NCBI RefSeq assembly: GCF_964340395.1
Contig: NC_135550.1
Location: forward strand, 22,018,176-22,082,175
Origin: Glandiceps talaboti
Lineage: Eukaryota; Hemichordata; Enteropneusta; Spengelidae
Direction of reading: 5' to 3'
Length of the DNA stretch: 64,000 nt
Translations under genes and position numbers: made by a program
In this document: piece after piece, positions 13,112 through 24,354 of the stretch
How the letters are laid out: every line of letters begins with the position of its first letter
Numbering within the stretch: the stretch's first letter is position 1
The notes under the pieces: model-generated
Databases searched by the model: none
What the model was told of the DNA's origin: nothing
Seen by the model: the letters and a program-made list of their open reading frames with translations, nothing else

Positions 13112-15686
13112 TGCACGTGTATGTATGTATGTATGAAAGTATGCTACATATAGAGTATAGAAAGTCACCAAATTGAAAATGTCAACAAAGAAGTTCTCAA
13201 GTTAATTGAAAAAGAATGTATCTTGACCTTTTATCTCCTGATTTTTGAAGTAAAAACTTTAACAGTCATAATTTCAAAGTGTATATTATATTTAATATTC
13301 AAAATGTTCATACTTATTCAAATTGTTCATACTTAAAACAATTTTCAAAGTTTTCAAGTTTTAATCTGAAGGTAAATCAGATTACTTAGCAATGTTTATA
13401 ATAATATAATAAGTCTTGGGATACTGTGGATAAAGATTACTTGATAATATTGCACGGAAAAGAAAAACAATTGATGTTTTTAAGTAACTATAAAATAAAG
13501 GATATTACAATTAAAATCATTTCATCTGAAACAGTGTTCTTTGACTCAGCAAAACTCTCACCTCTGATATTGCTACATTTCATTGTCTGGCCCCCCCTAC
13601 AGGCAAAAAAGTCCTACTAAAAATGTTACATTTTCTCTGCACAACAAATCAGTATCTAATCATATTGTTACATTGTAACTAATTTGTAACTGATTTTAAC
13701 AAAAGATAAAATGTACTGATCATTGTAAATTTTTGTTGAGTCAGTTGACATAGAAATATAGTAGACTTACCAGCCAATAGGTTATCATACGACAAATTAT
13801 CATGCATACCAGTAAAGGCAGCTACATTGGATCGATACATCTCACTGGTTTGTTGTGATATGAGATTGTTTAGAGTGCCACGACTCATGTGAACATAGGT
13901 ACCATCCAGTACAGCTTTGGATGTGGGATCATACATCGAATCACTAAACATTGTCGGTATGTTTGACCTCACTGGTTGTTGTGTCATTGGTCTAGACATT
14001 GCAGCTGGTACCTAAAAAAAAATTAATAGAAACAAAAGTTGTAGAACTAGTTTATTTTCACTTGGAATTTATCTTATTACTTTTTGGATGTCTAATTCAA
14101 CCTAAAAATTCGATTGACTCTTTCTGTTTATCGAAAAGAGAAAAGTGGGAAGGAAAAAACAAAAATTGAATCATGTGATATTACAAGGATATTATCAAGA
14201 TGAAAACTGAAGACAAAATACACTACTGTAGATTTGCCACAACTGGCCTTCAAAGGTACACAGTATCTGCTTTTATATTTTTACATTGGAATTTCTTCTC
14301 TTTTCATTCATATTTCACTTTCATTTTTATTTCCAGCACTGAAGTAAAATATAAGTGAAAATAAAAGAAATTGAAATTTAAAAAAAACACAATTCTCTTT
14401 CAGATTCATAAAGTTTACAGTTCAGTTCTACTAATAAACAAATCCAATTACTTCTAGTGGGTCATATGTACAATTCCAAGTTCTAGTTTCAGTTTAGTCA
14501 GACTGTTCACAGCTACCACTAAGATGCAAATAGGTTTTGTGCTTTAATCTTTAGCTAAAAAAACAAAACGTGTCTGTATATACAAAGAGAACAATAGGAA
14601 TACAATCAACACTAATCCAAACACATCAAATTATCCTAATTTAATTTTAGACTGTTTGGTTGCTGCTTTTAGCAATATTTGATTTACAAAATATAAATGA
14701 CAAATCAAAATTTGACTGTATATACAAACGATTATACAGGAAGCAACAAAAAACCCCAAAACAATAAAGATCAACGACAATTTTTGAATTTGCTGTAAAC
14801 ATGTAAAGTTACAATGGGTATTATTTCACTATCACCTGGTGGGTAGTTCCGATGAAATCCGGATGTTAATTTTTTTCTCAGAAATACTACTGTTGCATGA
14901 TGGTCAAAATTCTTTGGTTGCCCTGTACATGCGATGTAAACAACGATGTAAAAGACGGATTGTTACATATCAAATGTCATTTATATACATGTATGTTCTT
15001 TGACCGGCACCTAGGTTAGTCTCTCAAACCACAGGCCATAACAAGGTTCTATGAAAACTATGCTTACACATGTAAACGTATTTCACAAAAAATATTATGT
15101 GAATCCATCATTAGGGCAAACAGTGTACGTGCAGTGTATGGATTAGGTGTCCATGAAGGTAAAACCTCAGTCCCGGATTTCGGAAATATGGGATGTTTTT
15201 TGCAGTGATTTCTCCCAGATTCACTAAAAAAAGGGGGCGTTTTTCATTGAAATATACTGGGAAAAGGGGTACATTTGAAATTTCGCTAACACAAGCATGG
15301 GTACCATTCCGGAGTGCCAACGCCGGGAAGTAAAATAATCAAAAGACCGTTCATATGCCAAGTTGTTACTGATTAAATCGTGGACAAGGGCGAAATATCC
15401 ACAAAATAACTCAGCTTCAGTTTCAAGTACATGTATCATGCATGCTGGCTCTGGAAATATGCTGTCCCGCGGGTCGGAGGGTTCCGACATGCGACACGTA
15501 TTTTAAATAGTTGAGTGACGGAAAAGTCGGAGCGCATATACAGAGCTACATCATGTACATACATGCATGCGAAGTACCTACCTCGTACTCCATGTCTTGA
15601 TAACCTACTTGTAGTTCTATGCTTTCTGCGCCTTCAGAACTACTATGAAACTCGCCGTGTTCTGTGCGCAAAAATGGTCTTTCCAT
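10736..15686 (-). CDS. Uncharacterised 326-aa protein with a GRAM/PH-like core
   Basis: Five exons with GT-AG introns: 15686-15582, 14011-13771, 12687-12517, 11664-11459 and 10993-10736. They total 981 nt and close at a TGA. The ATG at 15684-15686 is the first in frame and opens with MERPFLRTEHGEF. No signal peptide or membrane segment is visible. Residues 116-290 have the strand pattern of a GRAM/PH fold: LLYRGETLLVNN, then RAFLTNQRLLML (155-166, like the 'TNxRLIF' strand of GRAM domains), then YISVPISCFRSVEL, and a last part with RYITMGVIMPPWGTRSY followed by a helix KDFISDLQRHAP. That fold would suggest lipid or peptide binding, but this is inference; I do not recognise the family. Exon 4 contains a cysteine cluster (QQPCCYGLCG). 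The last residues (GGASGGGGGGDG) are encoded by a CAC/CCA simple repeat and are probably variable. Confidence 0.85.
11027..11350. repeat. Inverted-repeat element in an intron
   Basis: Lies in the last intron of the GRAM-like gene. GCTTAGCATTTGAAGG on the left pairs with CCCCCAAATGCTAAGC on the right. Outer blocks CCTAGCATTTGGGAGTTTGA and CAAACACCAAAATGCTAAAC also pair. The right arm carries one extra copy of the 'aaatgct' block. Confidence 0.55.
13033..13132. repeat. (GTAT)n(GT)n(GTAT)n compound microsatellite
   Basis: Intronic array: ATGT/GTAT tetranucleotides flank a GT run at about 13077-13108. Confidence 0.95.
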
Positions 15687-16049
15687 GCGAGACCACCGAC
15701 AAACAAGCCTGAACTAGTGTTCGACAGTGTGCTCAAACAATGGTCTACTTCAGTTAGTTACAACAAAACGAAAATTGACCCGACCGATACATTGAATTCC
15801 TAGAACTAGCGTGCGAATCGATAGAAACACAATTCTACGAATATCAAGTGAGTGTTGTCTCATGAACTATGACCGAAAATTTTAGGGACCATTCAGTTTC
15901 TTTGGGAGGGAGTCATCCTAGTGCTTTTGAATAGGGAGGGTCATCCTGTTTTTAAAATTTTGGATGCGATGGTCATTGTGGTTTAGATTCAGATTGTGAT
16001 ATGGAAGAAAACCCCATTTCTACGATGACATGACCTTATCTGAACTGTG

Positions 16050-16250
16050 GTATTTGTTCCTGTTCCGGTTTTTTACCTATATTCTTTAATATTTTGCGAC
16101 CTAATTTAGCTTTGCAACTGCAAAGGTAGGTAGCGACCGAAGGTAGCTTTACAACTGCGGAACGCCGCCCTCGATAAAGCGACCTTAGGTCGCTTGTCGT
16201 ATCGTATCGGAAGAAAGTCCGAAGGTCTAGCAGCCAGATGACTAATCTAA
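16050..16250. repeat. Partial copy of the 150-bp TAGTCT element family
   Basis: The right end ...TATCGGAAGAAAGTCCGAAG followed by GTCTAGCAGCCAGATGACTA closely matches the right end of the element at 23360-23509 (TTTATCGGAAGAACATCCGA then GGTCTAGCAGATAGACTA). The left end is not recognisable, so this copy is truncated or diverged. The interior is locally GC-rich with 'gcgacc' repeats. Confidence 0.5.
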
Positions 16251-16282
16251 GACTCATAAATATAAGGGACGATCAACGCACT

Positions 16283-16557
16283 ATGTCGCAAACACAGTCC
16301 CTTGTAAACTGTTATTCCTTTCCTAAATGTTTTTATTCTTGTCTATGACGGTCCTAATACAGAACAATTACGTTATTATAGGGATTGGCGATATTCTTAT
16401 AAAATCGGTAGCGATGTCATAAATACAACGCTACCGATTTTATAAGAATATCGCCAATCCCTATAATAACGTCATTATTCTGTATTAGGACCGTCATAGA
16501 CAAGAATAAAACCATTTAGGAAAGGAATAACAGTTTACAAGCGACTGTGGTCGCACA
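16283..16557. repeat. Near-perfect palindromic MITE, about 275 bp
   Basis: The arms are almost identical reverse complements over about 130 bp each. For example CGCTACCGATTTTATAAGAA on the right complements TTCTTATAAAATCGGTAGCG on the left. The loop is only about 15 bp, near 16410-16425. Outer ends GTCGCAAACACAGTCCCTTG and GCGACTGTGGTCGCAC pair less well. The high arm identity points to a recent insertion or arm homogenisation. Confidence 0.85.
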
Positions 16558-16634
16558 GGCTCATGCTCAACAAACAAACATCGTTCGTTTAGGTCACCCC
16601 TCCCCCCTTAAACGAAAGTTCATAAGTGCGACAT

Positions 16635-16639
<5 letters not shown>

Positions 16640-16690
<51 letters not shown>
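16640..16690. repeat. (GT)n microsatellite
   Basis: About 50 bp of pure GT. Confidence 0.95.
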
Positions 16691-16691
<1 letters not shown>

Positions 16692-16771
16692 TTTAAAAAC
16701 TTACGTTAACTTTAGCTTTTAGTCAAGCAGTCCACTCTGAGTTACGATGAATTACCTGGCATGTGGATATA

Positions 16772-16822
16772 TGGGGGGGGGGGGGGGTTCCATAAAGTTT
16801 TCGATTTTACGGGGGGGGGGGG
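16772..16822. repeat. Two poly-G runs
   Basis: Runs of 15 G (about 16773-16787) and 12 G (about 16811-16822) separated by 23 bp. Such runs can form G-quadruplexes and are prone to assembly length error. Confidence 0.85.
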
Positions 16823-16943
16823 TGTAAGTGACTTTTCGTTGACGTGATGGAAAAATACACCCCGGTGGAGAAACTGACCGGCCCCTTACTGTGGAATGAC
16901 TCATTGGTTTATGCCGTGCATAATTATTAATATTCAAATACAA

Positions 16944-17010
16944 TATAATTACTGTGCACTTATCATGGTACGTGTAAAACACGTACCATGATAAGTGCAC
17001 AGTAATTATA
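16944..17010. repeat. Perfect 32-bp-arm palindrome, 3-nt loop
   Basis: TATAATTACTGTGCACTTAT followed by CATGGTACGTGT, then AAA, then the exact reverse complement. The two arms have no mismatch over 32 bp. Confidence 0.95.
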
Positions 17011-17567
17011 TAGTTTGCGCGGGAACAGGAGTGGGGGAGGGGTTATGTACTCGTCACTTCGCCTTCTCCAACATGTCATCTAGATAGCATTTTAATACAT
17101 TTTTACCAGTGGTACGAGTTTGGAAAATTGTTTGATAAAGCTTAGGCCTACCCAGTCTGACAAAGCTTAGACCTACCCAGCCTTCCACATCGTAATTTTT
17201 TCTTTCGCTTGCCTCTCACCATTAATGTACTTTTACTAATTACGAGACTTGTACACTGTGTTCATGTACAAGAAGGTATTTTAGTCACTACTTATTTTTG
17301 CGTTTTTTGTTTTCCAGCAAAATAAGCGAAAATAAGTGTTTTAGCCAAAATGTCCAGGTCTACAGCACACTTACACTGTACTAGTGAGCCTTATAGTCTA
17401 GTCTAGTATCGTAGTATAGTATTGTTCATTATTGCACAGTATGTAATGATAATATTGTATACATAATTTATTTGACAAATGCCTTCAAACAACTTTAAAA
17501 GATAGAATATTTATTTAAAATCAAAATTTATATAAAAAATTCCACATGCCTCTTCTACAGAAGCTGC

Positions 17568-18250
17568 ATTACACAAGACACAAGATACAAGATACAAGAA
17601 AACTTTATCATCTCAAGTAAAAATGGCTCCATACATTAAACATATATTGAATATAGGTACACGATTTATGTTTTAAAAACGAAATACTGACTTTATAAAA
17701 GACTCCTAATACACAACACACTTAGATTAGACCTGTGTATGTCAGATATATTGATAAAACAAAGCAATGTATAGTAAATATATTTATTTTTTTTAAATCA
17801 TCTAGTTTGATTTTATATTCTGATTGAAGTGGGTACAAAACTTGATTTGGTTCTGGTTATTCTGAATTTGGGGATACGTAATTGTCTCCAGGAGTTCAAA
17901 GTGTTGAGACATAACGGCGCTTTTATCGTTTATCATTTTCCTACATTTATATTCTGTTCAGGAGAATGTAAAACAATTCATTCAAATAGTCTCCTTTTCG
18001 CCTACTACTTTACTACACACATTTACAATCTTGTTCAAAACATTCTTGAAGTTGTAGCTAGTCCCCAGGCTACCAAACAGCACAAAGTCAAAGAAGAAAA
18101 TGTTAGGGCTGATTCAATAATTAAAAGCTTCGATAGAATGTCTGCAACACCTTGGCATTTACATTTAGGGCCCTCAGTTTTTGCAAACAGTAAATTCTAG
18201 ATTGATATTTCTTGTGAATGGAATCTGTGCTGGCCTTGAAATTTTATTGA
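17568..18250 (-). mobile_element. Decayed LINE 3' end (CR1/L2/Rex1-like)
   Basis: On the minus strand the region encodes fragments typical of the ORF2 C-terminus: SRIYCLQKLRALNVNAKVLQ then TFYRSF, followed in another frame by IIESALTFSSLTLCC and in a third by NKIVNVCSKVVGEKE. In intact relatives this reads like 'LYFLRKLRSF...FYxSFIESILTF...LNKIVKVCSKI'. It ends in a 3' tail of TTGTATC-type heptamer repeats (17570-17605), as such non-LTR elements do. Stops and frameshifts interrupt it, so it is a dead 5'-truncated copy. The 123-codon frame on the plus strand at 17829-18200 is the antisense shadow of this fossil. Confidence 0.75.
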
Positions 18251-18673
18251 TCATTCGAGATTGTTCCTAAATATTTATATTTTTACACGTAAGAGGTGCA
18301 AATGGCCACAGGCAAACTGTAGCTGTATGGCAGTATGTCCTTAAAAAACGTTTCCGGCGTGGATTTTAATATTGGATTATTGACATTGTGTGATAACTCT
18401 CATCTGAATATGTACGTGGCAAAAATAACATATATGACTGTGTACTTAAGCTTAATACGAAAACTTGAACAAATCTTAACAACATCGACGATAAATTTCA
18501 TCCAAACCTTTTTTCAAACGTGTGCAGTGGAACGTTGAAGGGTTGAACTTGACATAGACAGCTAGCTGCAGCTGGCCGGATTCTCGGATGATGTGAAGTG
18601 CGCCATCTATCGAGCTCAATTGTAGATGATGTCACCTTTTGTCACCTGACTAGTTCTACTACGCTGAGTCAAA

Positions 18674-21101
18674 ATGTCGGGCAAAGACAGGATAGCGGTT
18701 TTCCCTTCTCGAATGTGAGTATGATTGTCTTTTCTCCCAGCAAATTATAGTATTTAAATTGCTTCTTTGGTAATGGTCAACCTCTCTAATAATTTTAACA
18801 TGTCAGTATTCATACAATATCGAAACATGTGGTTTACTTGGATCGAGATCACAGGACAGAGGTGTCCATTTATTTCATATTCCAGAACGATATTTACTAC
18901 GATATTATTGTATCAAAAAACTTACATGTAATAGTTACATACAACTCATAACAGGCTTTTCGTATCGCTTAACACGACATACATGAATTTAGATGATTGT
19001 TGCAGACCGAAAAAAATATCTGTAGCCTGTAGGTCTAAAAGGCAGTGCTATGGTAAACTAGGTATTTGACTGATAATAGGGGTACTTAAAAACTATAAAT
19101 AGACTACATATTTTCATTCTGTATGTTTCAAATTTATATTCCTATCCAACCTGAAATATTCATTCAGTTTCCAATGCTATCAAAATCTATATATGAATGA
19201 TACATCGTATGTTTTACTTTTTAGTGAATATATTATATATGTGACAGGATACTTTAATACCAGTGCTGTCAATCTCTATGGTGTATTTAGTTATTAACTT
19301 TACAACCAGTAGATTGAATTGGCCCAAAATATCCATTTATATGGATTATGCACGAATATCCGATAACAGCACTTGAACAAAGTGAACACCTAGCAGAGAG
19401 CATGAAATGCTGTCACATTTACCCTGTTGTCTCCTTGAAATGTGATTTTATGAAAGTGTCCATGTTTTGTTGATTCTTGAATATCAAAAATTTTTGTATA
19501 AATAATATTAACAAATTAACAATTGTGATGCAATTGTTTTGAATGTGCAGTGGACTGGTTATGTGGAAATACTTGCAATAATGTGAAATTTTAATTGTTC
19601 AATGCAAGTTATGTGATATAGTATAATGATATCATATATCATGATATAGTTTTAACTTTTAAATTATGAGAAAGTCATGTTTTACCAGCAGTGAAAGCCT
19701 TTTAATTCTTTCTTCAATCCCGAGAACCGAACTGTGTTTTAAGAAAGTAACTTGGAGTTACCAGAAATTTCCTAGAGACCGTGAGATAGGAGAATTTAAA
19801 TGTATGGTTTGACATATGCATGCTTGATGCAACGAGTCATTACACTATAGATAGTGGTGAAGAAATCCTCCACTGTGCATGGTTTCACTAGGAATACAAA
19901 ACCATATTTTCAAACTAACGTAACACCCTGTGTGCTTGTTGTACAGGGCCAGTGTGAGTGTGGTGAAAACAAACTTAATTGCTATGAAAATCAACCAAAT
20001 CCAGTATCTTCCTTTTCCACCACTTTTTTTGCAGCAATCTTTACAGAACATTGCTTTTATACATATAGTAAGACTGATCTCTGATTCAGTCCATTGTCAT
20101 ACTTATACTATAAATGATACCTGTGTGAGGTTGTGAGGGACTTGCATATTTTTTGGCAAATTAAGTTCCCTAATGACCTGCAGTCATGGATAAGGTTGAC
20201 AGTCTGGGAAAATGTTGTATCCATAACTCAGTATACCCTGGTTTATATTGACAATGTAAAGTATTTGTATCAGCAAACAAATTACATCAAGTTATGTAAT
20301 CATTGCCAAGCATTCATTGGCACATGATAAAACACAAAATACCAAATGACCTTTAGTTGAAACACTTTATTTCAAAAGGAAATTAAAGGTTGCATACCGC
20401 ATCGTATAATTAATACTTTTGATGGGCACCATTCATAATTCATGTATGTTGTGTTTTTGTTGATAGGGCCTTGACCAATATGAAGGCCAGGCTGAAAGGA
20501 GCTCAGAAGGGCCATAGTTTATTGAAGAAGAAAGCTGATGCATTGACTCTCCGATTCAGACAGGTTCTAGCTAAAATCATTGAGGTAAGATTTAGATTTC
20601 AGATTCACATGCTATCAAAAGATGCAGTAGTAATACTAACAGTCATCTTATTCTTCATATTGGTACATTGATGTGCTACATTCAACTACAATAGTTAGTT
20701 TTGTATTCTCAAGACAGGTTGGTAAACTGTAATATCAGGTTAGTACTAGTAGTTTATAAAAAAACTGTCTGGGATACTCTTTTTTGGCAATGTCAGGTTA
20801 GCATTCTGTGTTTTTGAAACCATTTGATATTCTCATTGCAGACTAAGGTTCTAATGGGTGAAGTTATGAAAGAAGCAGCATTTTCATTGGCAGAAGCTAA
20901 ATTTGCATGTGGAGATTTTAAGTAAGTATTGGTCTTTTCAAGTTAAGCTCTGGTTTATTCTTTCCTAAGCTAGCTTGTCAGTAGTGGGGGAGAAGGACTA
21001 CCATACACTAACCATGTATATATCCTAGATGCTATTCAAAAGAGTATCAAGTACATCACAATTCAGTTAACTATACATGTATACTCATATGCACACTCAC
21101 C

Positions 21102-21164
<63 letters not shown>

Positions 21165-21165
21165 A

Positions 21166-21222
<57 letters not shown>

Positions 21223-24200
21223 ATCCACCGACCCACACACAAACACACACACTTGTACATTTACATACACATACAAATAAATACATAAATATGTATATTT
21301 GCACACACACACATCCACAATATACTACCGGTACTACACATGCACACATATACACACACTGATACACTTGTACAAAATTTACATAAACATGCAAATAAAT
21401 ACATAAATATGTATATTTGCACAGACACACACACACACACCCATAGATACACACACACACATACTTTCTGTGAATGTAAATACTAACAATTATCTTCTCC
21501 TTTCCTCATGTAGCCATATAGTTGTACAAAATGTCACCAAGGCATCTTGTAAAGTGAAATCCAGAAAGGAAAACGTTGCAGGTAACTATAGAAATCATAT
21601 CATAGCAAATGTAATTTTACAATGATTTACATTTAGGTCATGCCATTGGTTCCATCTTACCAAATGAAACCAATATCTGGCATGGTCCAACTAGTAAGAT
21701 ATAACCATACAGTATAACATTGTGCAATCATTTCAGCAAAAAGTCAGATAGTTATCAATGTACTACATCTACATACTTCTCCATTGTGACATTCAGCTTC
21801 TATTACAGACTTTATCATAGGGACATGTTTTACAGTTGAAGGTGCAAACATTTGGACCTATAATGACTTTTGTTTCATAAAAATGTATCTTGGCTGGAAA
21901 GGTTTAGCATATATCATATGTAACATCAGGTATATGATTAACTGCATAAATACTTGTGAGAATGAATATTCATTGCTTCTGAGTTCATAGGCTAGCTATG
22001 ATTAGTACTTTAGCAAGGCATGTTACTGTGGTATTTAAACACATAGTGGTACATCCCTGGCTATGCTAGCAAGATATTATTGAAACTTTTTGATTCTGTT
22101 GCCAAAATTTTGTTAAATCAGCCTGTGAGTAGAAATCTTTTATTCATACCCTCATACATACATACATACATGTATTTATTGATAGCTTTGTGTAGTGAGG
22201 TTATTTGATTAGATATGAAAAAAAAAATATTTCTCTCTTCCTTTCAGGTGTCAATCTTCCAGTATTTGAACTCTGTTCAGATGGCACTGATTGTGAGTAT
22301 TTTCATCTTATTTATCCTGTAGTAATACTAGGAACTGCTTACATACAGTAATACAGACTTGACATGTCTGTGAAACCATAGACCCTACACGAAACATAAT
22401 TTTTTTTATAAGCTGTACTTCAGGTCTCATTGGATAGCAAGGCACTGCATCTTTTGCTGTTTACAGAGATGAAATCCCATGTAATTGAATAGAAGTAAAC
22501 AACAGCATCAAGTGGTTGACTTTGATGAATATTTCCATCATCAGTCTGTTCACAATGTAAATGGGGGCTGTGGATTTTGTAAAATGATACTGGCACATTA
22601 CAAGGAGTCTATACATTTGTACATGGACTTGACATTCCAAATACCAACCATACATGCAACATATACCGGTAGTTAAATAAATTGCTGTTTTTTTAGCACG
22701 ACTGAACTGATAGGTTCAGTAGTGCTATAGGCATGGTGCGGTGTCTGTCTGTGTGTGTGTGTGTGTGTGTTTGTGTGTGTGTATATGTGTGTGTGTGTGT
22801 ACATGTGTGTGGATGACTTAAATTTGAAAACCACAAGACCGATTGCTTTGGTATTTGATGGGGACATTGCATTTGGTGTCTCGTTGGGAAATTGTTCAAA
22901 GCAAAATAGTCGCATCACTGGTGTGAGATTTGGGTCAAAAAGGTCATTTTTGGTCAAAAGATTTGATGGGGATGCATTTGGAGATGTGTTGATGAAGAAT
23001 TATTAAGCATAGTGTAATGATCTTATCAGTAATATGCAAATTAGGTGTAAAAATATGAATTGTGGCCAAAAACTTGTATCTAAAAAAAGTACTTGCTTGA
23101 TGGGGCTGAATTTTGATGAGATGTTTCTAGATGTTAGTCTACAGATGTTTAAATTTTTTTGACATAATTGACCCTAGCAATCATGACCGTGCCCATAGCA
23201 ACAACCTAATGGCAGTATATTTTGCTAAAATAACATCTTGTAGGCAAGCAAGTAAACATTAAAAAAATTATGCAAATATCCCTAGCTACAGACTACACCC
23301 GTAGCAACAGCCAAACAATAATGTATATTGCAAAGATACCAACAGGGCTGGCTAGGCAGTAGTCTTGCTGCTAGACGTTCGGGCTTTCTTTCGATGCTAT
23401 AAGCGAACGAAGTTCGCAGTGAGGGCTTGGATGTTCCATCCTCGATAGCGTTGTTCGGCCGTGTGTCGTATTTTATCGGAAGAACATCCGAGGTCTAGCA
23501 GATAGACTAGCTAGGCAGCTGGATAATCATTCAGCAAATGAACACCTATATGTAGCATGGATCAGCTTGTGGATAAACATTTAAAAAAACTGTACACTTG
23601 TGCTACAAGGCCATTGCCGCTATTTTTCAATACCATGTTTTTCAAACTTATGTTGTGATTCATTCTCCATGCAGCGTATGAATTGACTGGTTTATCCAGA
23701 GGTGGACAACAAATTGATAAACTAAAGAAGAACTATGCCAAAGCTGTAGAGTTATTAGTGGAACTAGCATCCCTGCAAACTTCATTTGTTACTCTGGATG
23801 AAGTCATCAAAATCACCAATAGACGTGTGAATGCCATTGAACATGGTAAGTATGATGACAGTGATGGAATTGCTGATGTCAACAGCAAATCATATGGTAT
23901 GAAGGTTGTACTTTCCTCTCATGATGGTTGTCATATGACAGCATTTAATCCTTGATAAAGTCTTGATTCACAATATCCACTCGTTTGACAAATATGATCA
24001 GTACTGCTTGCTACCTCTTTTACCACAGTGTTTTACCATGTATGTCTTTTCATACCACAGTAATAATACACCCCTGTACCTCTTTTACACCACTGTGTTT
24101 TACCATGTGTGTCTTTTCATACTACAGTAATTATACCACGTATTGAGAATACCCTGTCCTATATTATTACGGAGTTAGATGAAAGAGAAAGGGAAGAATT

Positions 24201-24354
24201 CTATCGGCTGAAGAAAATCCAGGAAAAGATGAAGAAGTTAAGAGCCGAAGCAGAACTTGATAAGTTGGCAAGAATGGCAAAAGAAGAAGGTGAAACGGAT
24301 CAACCTGCTAATTTACTACAAGATGGTGAAGATGAGGATCTACTATTCACATAG
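18674..24354 (+). CDS. ATP6V1D: V-type proton ATPase subunit D
   Basis: Subunit D is the coiled-coil central rotor shaft of the V1 sector, which couples ATP hydrolysis to proton pumping into endomembrane compartments. Seven exons: 18674-18714, 20467-20584, 20842-20921, 21514-21581, 22248-22292, 23675-23845 and 24128-24354. They total 750 nt and 249 aa, against 247 in human from memory. The start [14 protein letters not shown] is followed by [20 protein letters not shown], the family's hallmark N-terminal helix. The C-terminal helix ([20 protein letters not shown] and after) is a long charged coiled coil ending in EDEDLLFT. All phases close. Introns carry a large CA microsatellite (intron 3), a composite repeat (intron 5) and a duplicated acceptor region (intron 6). 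The gene converges on ARPIN. Confidence 0.98.
21060..21460. repeat. (CA)n microsatellite block with a local duplication
   Basis: The main CA array is at about 21099-21220. Beyond it a segment containing TTGTACA...CATACAAATAAATACATAAA followed by TATGTATATTTGCACA occurs twice (about 21253-21311 and 21367-21425). Frames here on both strands are repeat artefacts. Confidence 0.9.
21955..22165. repeat. Second copy of the 9.3-kb MITE family, inverted
   Basis: Starts TGTGAGAATGAATATTCATT, like TGTGAGAATGAATGTTCATG at 9289. Its complement contains GATTTCTACTCACAG, matching ATTTCTACTCACAG in the 9330 element. Shared interior blocks resemble CAGGGRTGTAC. It sits in ATP6V1D intron 4. Confidence 0.5.
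22694..23640 (+). repeat. Composite dispersed repeat in ATP6V1D intron 5
   Basis: Opens with a short hairpin (GCACGACTGAAC...GGTTCAGTAGTGC), then a GT microsatellite (22749-22812). A long body follows with phrases such as ACCGATTGCTTTGGTATTTG and GGTCATTTTTGGTCAAAAG. The part at 23268-23620 shares a core with 61403-61588 in opposite orientation and is interrupted by the 150-bp element at 23360-23509. Confidence 0.6.
23360..23509. mobile_element. 150-bp non-autonomous DNA element with 9-bp target duplication
   Basis: The termini TAGTCTTGCTGCTAGACG and, complemented, TAGTCTATCTGCTAGACC form inverted repeats. The element is flanked by identical GCTAGGCAG at 23351-23359 and 23510-23518. The paralogous host repeat at 61.5 kb has the uninterrupted site (complement GGTTGGATAGGCAACTGCAT), which fixes the ends. 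A 9-bp duplication suits Mutator-like elements, though 8-9 bp is also seen elsewhere. It has no coding capacity. Confidence 0.85.
24000..24133 (+). repeat. 67-bp tandem duplication including a splice acceptor
   Basis: The last intron of ATP6V1D ends in two similar copies of a 67-bp unit. Each ends TCTTTTCATACYACAG; the first AG is at 24059-24060 and the second, used one is at 24126-24127. Because 67 is not a multiple of three, use of the first acceptor would shift the frame and meet a TGA soon after. Confidence 0.85.

Noticed and set aside
15111-15490. Minus-strand frames of 69 and 88 codons in the first intron of the GRAM-like gene
   Set aside because: Fair composition (starts MSEPSDPRDSIFPEP), but no donor site was found and the gene closes without it.
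17829-18200. 123-codon plus-strand frame upstream of ATP6V1D
   Set aside because: It is antisense to the decayed LINE 3' end, which explains its length.
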